NCBI RefSeq assembly: GCF_014649955.1
Contig: NZ_BMUA01000025.1
Location: 50,770 to 114,769 of the forward strand
DNA from: Streptomyces violascens
GTDB taxonomy: Bacteria; Actinomycetota; Actinomycetes; Streptomycetales; Streptomycetaceae
DNA length: 64,000 nt
Direction: 5' to 3'
The position numbers and the translations under genes were made by a program. This document shows positions 58,458 to 64,000 of the stretch, piece after piece. The notes under the pieces were generated by a model. That model was given only the letters and a program-made list of their open reading frames with translations. It did not search any database and was not told the origin of the DNA. Each line of letters starts with the position of its first letter. Within the stretch, counting starts at the first letter, position 1.

Positions 58458-60029
58458 ATGTCCTTCCCCCTCCTTACCGCGACGGCCGCCCTCCCGGCGC
58501 TCGGCGCGATCGCCACCGCGGCCGTCCCGGCGGCCCGGCGGACCGCCGCCAAGTGGCTGGCCCTGCTGGTCTCGGTCGCCACCCTGGCGCTGGCCGCGAT
58601 CCAGCTCGTACGGTTCGAACCGGGCGGCGACCGCTACCAGTTGACCGAGTCGCACGCCTGGATCAAGGACTTCGGAGTCCGCTACGAACTGGGTGTGGAC
58701 GGCATCGGGGTCGCCCTCATCGGGCTCACCGCGCTGCTCATCCCGTTCATCATCGCGGCCGGCTGGCACGACGCCGATCCGCTGGAAACGAACAGCAGCC
58801 GCTGGCGGCCGACGCAGGGCTTCTTCGCCCTGATCCTGGCCGTCGAGGCGATGGTGGTGCTCTCCTTCGAGGCCACCGACGTCTTCCTCTTCTACATCCT
58901 GTTCGAAGCCATGCTCATCCCGATGTACTTCCTCATCGGCGGCTTCGGCGACCGGGCCCATGCCCAGGGCGACGAGGCGGCGGCGACCCAACGCTCGTAC
59001 GCGGCCGTCAAGTTCCTGCTCTACAACCTGGTCGGCGGGCTCATCATGCTGGCCGCGGTCATCGGCCTGTACGTGGTGGCGGGCTCGTTCTCGCTGAGCG
59101 AGATCGCCGCGGCCCGCGCCAGCGGCTCGCTCCACATGGCGACCAACACCGAACGGCTGCTGTTCCTCGGCTTCTTCTTCGCCTTCGCGGTGAAGGCCCC
59201 GCTGTGGCCGCTGCACACCTGGCTGCCCAACGCGATGGGCGAGGCGACCGCGCCGGTCGCCGTCCTGATCACCGCGGTCGTCGACAAGGTCGGCACGTTC
59301 GCGATGCTGCGCTTCTGCCTCCAGCTGTTCCCGGAGGCCAGCAAGTGGGCGACGCCGGTGATCGTGGTGCTGGCCGTGATCAGCATCATCTACGGGGCGC
59401 TGCTCGCGGTCGGCCAGCGCGACATCAAGCGCCTGGTGGCCTACGCGTCGATCTCGCACTTCGGCTTCATCATCATGGGCATCTTCGCGATGACGAGCCA
59501 GGGCCAGTCCGGCGCCACGCTCTACATGATCAACCACGGGATCTCGACGGCCGCGCTGATGCTGGTGGCCGGCTTCCTGATCTCGCGCCGCGGCTCGCGG
59601 CTCATCTCGGACTACGGCGGCGTGCAGAAGGTCGCACCGGTGCTCGCCGGCACGTTCCTGATCGGCGGCCTCGCCACGCTGTCCCTGCCGGGCCTGGCTC
59701 CCTTCGTCAGTGAATTCCTGGTCCTGGTGGGCACGTTCAGCCGTTACCCGGTGGCCGGGGTGATCGCGACCCTCGGCATCGTCCTGGCCGCGCTCTACGT
59801 CCTCGTCCTCTACCAGCGGACGATGACCGGCCCGGTCAAGGCCGAGGTCCAGGGCATGCCGGACCTCAAGGTCCGTGAACTGCTCGTGGTGGCCCCGCTG
59901 ATCGCGCTGCTGATCTTCCTCGGGGTCTACCCCAAGCCGCTCACCGACATCGTCAACCCGGCGGTGCGGCAGACCATGTCGGACGTACAGAAGAAGGACC
60001 CCAACCCGGTGGTGGAGGCGGCCAAGTGA
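58458..60029 (+). CDS. nuoM: NADH-quinone oxidoreductase subunit M
   Basis: A 523-residue antiporter-like membrane subunit with about fourteen helices. LFEAMLIPMYFLIGGFG holds the conserved glutamate, PLWPLHTWLPNAMGEATAPV and DIKRLVAYASISHFGFI the central lysine/histidine path. ATG at 58458, four bases after nuoL; overlaps nuoN by GTGA. Confidence 0.96.
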   Translation: MSFPLLTATAALPALGAIATAAVPAARRTAAKWLALLVSVATLALAAIQLVRFEPGGDRYQLTESHAWIKDFGVRYELGVDGIGVALIGLTALLIPFIIAAGWHDADPLETNSSRWRPTQGFFALILAVEAMVVLSFEATDVFLFYILFEAMLIPMYFLIGGFGDRAHAQGDEAAATQRSYAAVKFLLYNLVGGLIMLAAVIGLYVVAGSFSLSEIAAARASGSLHMATNTERLLFLGFFFAFAVKAPLWPLHTWLPNAMGEATAPVAVLITAVVDKVGTFAMLRFCLQLFPEASKWATPVIVVLAVISIIYGALLAVGQRDIKRLVAYASISHFGFIIMGIFAMTSQGQSGATLYMINHGISTAALMLVAGFLISRRGSRLISDYGGVQKVAPVLAGTFLIGGLATLSLPGLAPFVSEFLVLVGTFSRYPVAGVIATLGIVLAALYVLVLYQRTMTGPVKAEVQGMPDLKVRELLVVAPLIALLIFLGVYPKPLTDIVNPAVRQTMSDVQKKDPNPVVEAAK

Positions 60030-61678
60030 GCTCATCAGCTGTCCACAGCCTGTGGACCACGGCGGCCGAGGGCAAGCTGGACAAGATCCCCGCGCCGCAC
60101 ATCGAGTACGCCCAGCTCGCGCCCACGCTGATCGTGGTGGGCGCGGCGATCGTCGGCATCCTGGTGGAGGCCTTCGTCCCGCGCCGCAGCCGCTACTACG
60201 TGCAGGTGTTCCTGTCGGTGGTCGCGCTCGCCGCCGCCTTCGCGGCGGTGGTCGGCCTCGCGGCCGGCGGCTACGGCACGACCAAGGCGCACATCGCGGC
60301 CATGGGCGCGATCGCGGTCGACGGCCCGGCGCTCTTCCTCCAGGGCACGATCCTGCTGGCGTCCATCGTCGCCGTCTTCACCTTCGCCGAACGTCGCCTG
60401 GACCCGGTGGCGCACGGCAACAAGGTGGACTCGTTCGCCGCGCAGGCGGCCTCGGTGCCGGGCAGTGACAGCGAAAAGGCCGCGGTCAAGGCCGGGTTCA
60501 CCACGACCGAGGTCTTCCCGCTGGCCCTGTTCGCGATCTCCGGCATGCTGGTGTTCCCGTCGGCGAACGACCTCCTGACCCTGTTCGTCGCCCTTGAGGT
60601 CTTCTCCCTCCCCCTCTACCTGCTGTGCGCGCTTGCCCGCCGCAAGCGGCTCATGTCGCAGGAAGCGGCGGTCAAGTACTTCCTGCTCGGCGCGTTCTCC
60701 TCGGCCTTCCTGCTCTTCGGTATCGCGCTCCTGTACGGCTACGCGGGCTCCGTCTCGTACGCCACGATCGCCGATGTCGTCAGCGGCTCGGTCCAGAACG
60801 TGAACCCGGCCCTGGCCGGGACCATGGGCAACGACGCGCTGCTGCTCATCGGCGGCGCGATGATCCTGATGGGCCTCCTTTTCAAGGTCGGCGCGGTGCC
60901 GTTCCACATGTGGACGCCGGACGTCTACCAGGGCGCGCCCACTCCGGTGACGGGATTCATGGCGGCGGCCACGAAAGTCGCGGCCTTCGGCGCGCTGCTC
61001 CGCCTCCTGTACGTCGTCCTCCCCGGCATGAGCTGGGACTGGCGGCCGGTGATGTGGGGCGTCGCGATCATCACGATGCTGGGCGGCGCGGTCGTCGCCA
61101 TCACCCAGACCGACATCAAGCGGCTGCTCGCGTACTCCTCGATCGCGCACGCCGGATTCATCCTGGCCGGTGTCATCGCCACCAACGCGGACGGCATCTC
61201 GTCGGTGCTCTTCTATCTGGGGGCGTACTCCTTCGTGACGATCGGCGCGTTCGCGGTGGTCACGCTGGTGCGGGACGCGGGCGGCGAGGCGACGCACCTG
61301 TCCAAGTGGGCGGGCCTGGGCCGGCGTTCGCCGCTGGTGGCGGCGGTCTTCGCGGTCTTCCTGCTCGCCTTCGCGGGCATCCCGCTGACGTCCGGCTTCT
61401 CCGGAAAGTTCGCCGTGTTCAAGGCGGCGGCGGAGGGGGGCGCGGGGGCGCTGGTCGTGGTCGGTGTGGTCTCCTCGGCGGTCGCCGCGTTCTTCTACAT
61501 CCGGGTGATCGTGCTGATGTTCTTCAGCGAGCCGAAGGCGGATGGGCCGACGGTGGCGGTGCCGTCGCCGTTGACCATGACGGCGATTGGGGTGGGGGTG
61601 GCTGTGACGCTGGTGCTGGGTGTGGCGCCGCAGTACTTCCTGGATCTTGCGCATAGCGCGGGGGTGTTTGTGCGGTAG
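60026..61678 (+). CDS. nuoN: NADH-quinone oxidoreductase subunit N
   Basis: A 550-residue antiporter-like subunit that ends the operon. VALEVFSLPLYLLCAL holds the conserved glutamate, and PFHMWTPDVYQGAPTPVTGF and DIKRLLAYSSIAHAGFIL are the proton-path motifs. A hydrophilic loop of about 25 residues (residues 135-160) is an actinobacterial feature. A strong hairpin follows the stop. Confidence 0.96.
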   Translation: MSSSAVHSLWTTAAEGKLDKIPAPHIEYAQLAPTLIVVGAAIVGILVEAFVPRRSRYYVQVFLSVVALAAAFAAVVGLAAGGYGTTKAHIAAMGAIAVDGPALFLQGTILLASIVAVFTFAERRLDPVAHGNKVDSFAAQAASVPGSDSEKAAVKAGFTTTEVFPLALFAISGMLVFPSANDLLTLFVALEVFSLPLYLLCALARRKRLMSQEAAVKYFLLGAFSSAFLLFGIALLYGYAGSVSYATIADVVSGSVQNVNPALAGTMGNDALLLIGGAMILMGLLFKVGAVPFHMWTPDVYQGAPTPVTGFMAAATKVAAFGALLRLLYVVLPGMSWDWRPVMWGVAIITMLGGAVVAITQTDIKRLLAYSSIAHAGFILAGVIATNADGISSVLFYLGAYSFVTIGAFAVVTLVRDAGGEATHLSKWAGLGRRSPLVAAVFAVFLLAFAGIPLTSGFSGKFAVFKAAAEGGAGALVVVGVVSSAVAAFFYIRVIVLMFFSEPKADGPTVAVPSPLTMTAIGVGVAVTLVLGVAPQYFLDLAHSAGVFVR

Positions 61679-61686
61679 GGGGGTGC

Positions 61687-61707
61687 GGGGTGGGGACTCC
61701 CCACCCC
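61687..61707 (+). terminator. Hairpin terminator of the nuo operon
   Basis: GGGGTGGGG, loop ACT, CCCCACCCC: a perfect 9-bp stem eight bases after the nuoN stop. Confidence 0.7.
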
Positions 61708-61770
61708 GCCCCTTCCCTGGACCCTCCGAGGGAGGGGAAGGTCCGTTTCCTGGGGCTCCGCCCCAGGGCG
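61708..61770 (-). repeat. Dispersed repeat, family 2, copy B, with hairpin
   Basis: CCTTCCCTGGACCCTCCGAG and CCTGGGGC-TCC-GCCCCAGG (61749-61767). It is the inverse of the copy at 12171-12242. The hairpin probably ends the leftward recQ transcript. Confidence 0.6.
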
Positions 61771-61792
61771 CCCGGCCCGCGCTCGGGCGGCG

Positions 61793-63655
<1,863 letters not shown>

Positions 63656-63911
63656 CGCTCTGTCCCCCGTGCCGTTCCGTCTGCTGCCTCACCGTTCACC
63701 CTCGCAACGATAGGCGTCTCCGCCGACACCCCGAGAGTTATCCACAGCCCTGGCCGGATTCCCCGCCCCGACCTGCGGCGCGCGGCCTCCGGGGGCGGGG
63801 TGCGCCGGGGCTCCACCCAAGACCCCGAAGGCCCCACCCCGCGCCCTTTCCCTAGACCCTCCGGGGGTGGGTGGGGTCGGCTGCGGGGGGGGGGTGCCCC
63901 TATGACTTTGG
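63656..63911. other. Intergenic region with repeat family 2 copy C and a poly-G tract
   Basis: 63783-63876 repeats elements of family 2 (GGGGCGGGGTGCGCCGGGGC, then CTTTCCCTAGACCCTCCGGG). A run of ten G lies at 63885-63894. No gene seen. Confidence 0.45.
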
Positions 63912-64000
63912 TCAAGGGGTCGGGGCGGGTTGGGGGTCGTAGAAGGTGCCGTCGCGGAGCATGGCGAACAGGACGTCGGCTCGGCGGCGGGCGAGGCAGA
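63912..64000 (-). CDS. Probable IS110-type transposase, C-terminal end only
   Basis: The last 29 codons of a gene that continues past the window. The tail reads CLARRRADVLFAMLRDGTFY and then DPQPAPTP before TGA. ARRR-x-DVL-x-AMLRDG-x-FY is the usual C-terminus of IS110/IS116/IS902 transposases in Streptomyces, as I remember it. With only 29 residues the family call is tentative. It follows the poly-G tract by about 20 bp. Confidence 0.5.
   Translation of the reverse strand, partial: CLARRRADVLFAMLRDGTFYDPQPAPTP

Overview
This window looks like chromosomal DNA from a Streptomyces or a very close relative. The G+C content is very high, codons are strongly biased to G or C in the third position, GTG starts are common, and many adjacent genes overlap by GTGA or ATGA. 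The gene order also matches what I remember of the core chromosome of Streptomyces coelicolor between hemL and the nuo operon. No database search was run, so family assignments rest on motifs visible in the translated sequence.

Layout. 1-3.2 kb: a leftward molybdate uptake operon (MerR-type/TOBE regulator, modA, and a fused modBC that runs off the left edge). 3.4-6.2 kb: a small conserved gene, then hemL and a histidine phosphatase. 6.4-11.9 kb: a secreted NodB-like lipoprotein followed by the System II cytochrome c biogenesis set (resA-like thioredoxin, ccdA, resB, ccsB). 12.2-17.8 kb: late and early steps of futalosine menaquinone synthesis (UbiD-like mqnL, prenyltransferase mqnP, UbiX-like mqnM, an AsnC/Lrp regulator, mqnE). 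18.9-20.5 kb: a cysteine-rich leader peptide upstream of a DAACS symporter. 20.6-30.3 kb: a more accessory stretch (D,D-carboxypeptidase with a small membrane partner, a beta-trefoil protein, a gene-poor lower-GC segment, an acyltransferase, a sortase-type ALF-repeat surface protein, a MerR/DUF4188 pair, a secreted lipase, an AraC regulator). 30.3-44.9 kb: acyl-CoA ligase, cold-shock protein, mqnA, a secreted esterase, a PASTA-less Ser/Thr kinase, a prepilin peptidase, mqnC, a degenerate amidohydrolase, a GH18 lipoprotein, menG, menJ-like reductase and an NlpC/P60 wall hydrolase. 45.7-61.7 kb: the complete 14-gene nuoA-N complex I operon. 61.8-64 kb: recQ and the 3' end of an apparent IS110-type transposase at the right edge.

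How the genes fit together. Most of the window serves the aerobic respiratory chain: haem (hemL), cytochrome c maturation (ccs genes), menaquinone (mqnA, C, E, L, P, M, menG, menJ) and NADH dehydrogenase (nuo). The futalosine steps mqnB and mqnD are not present here. Regulation also looks respiratory: the nuo leader carries two exact TGTGA-N6-TCACA sites, one of which is also a close match to a Rex operator just downstream of a TAGGAT -10 box.

The most unusual signals are (i) a single 29-nt sequence resembling a type I-E CRISPR repeat, inserted with a 12-bp duplication exactly at the mqnL-mqnP junction so that an apparent ancestral GTGA overlap is lost; (ii) a probably leaderless Cys-rich leader peptide before the DAACS symporter; (iii) an 18-bp palindrome overlapping the mqnL -10 and start region; (iv) a patch of A/T-ending codons in nuoB over the cluster N2 region; and (v) a catalytically degenerate amidohydrolase next to mqnC.
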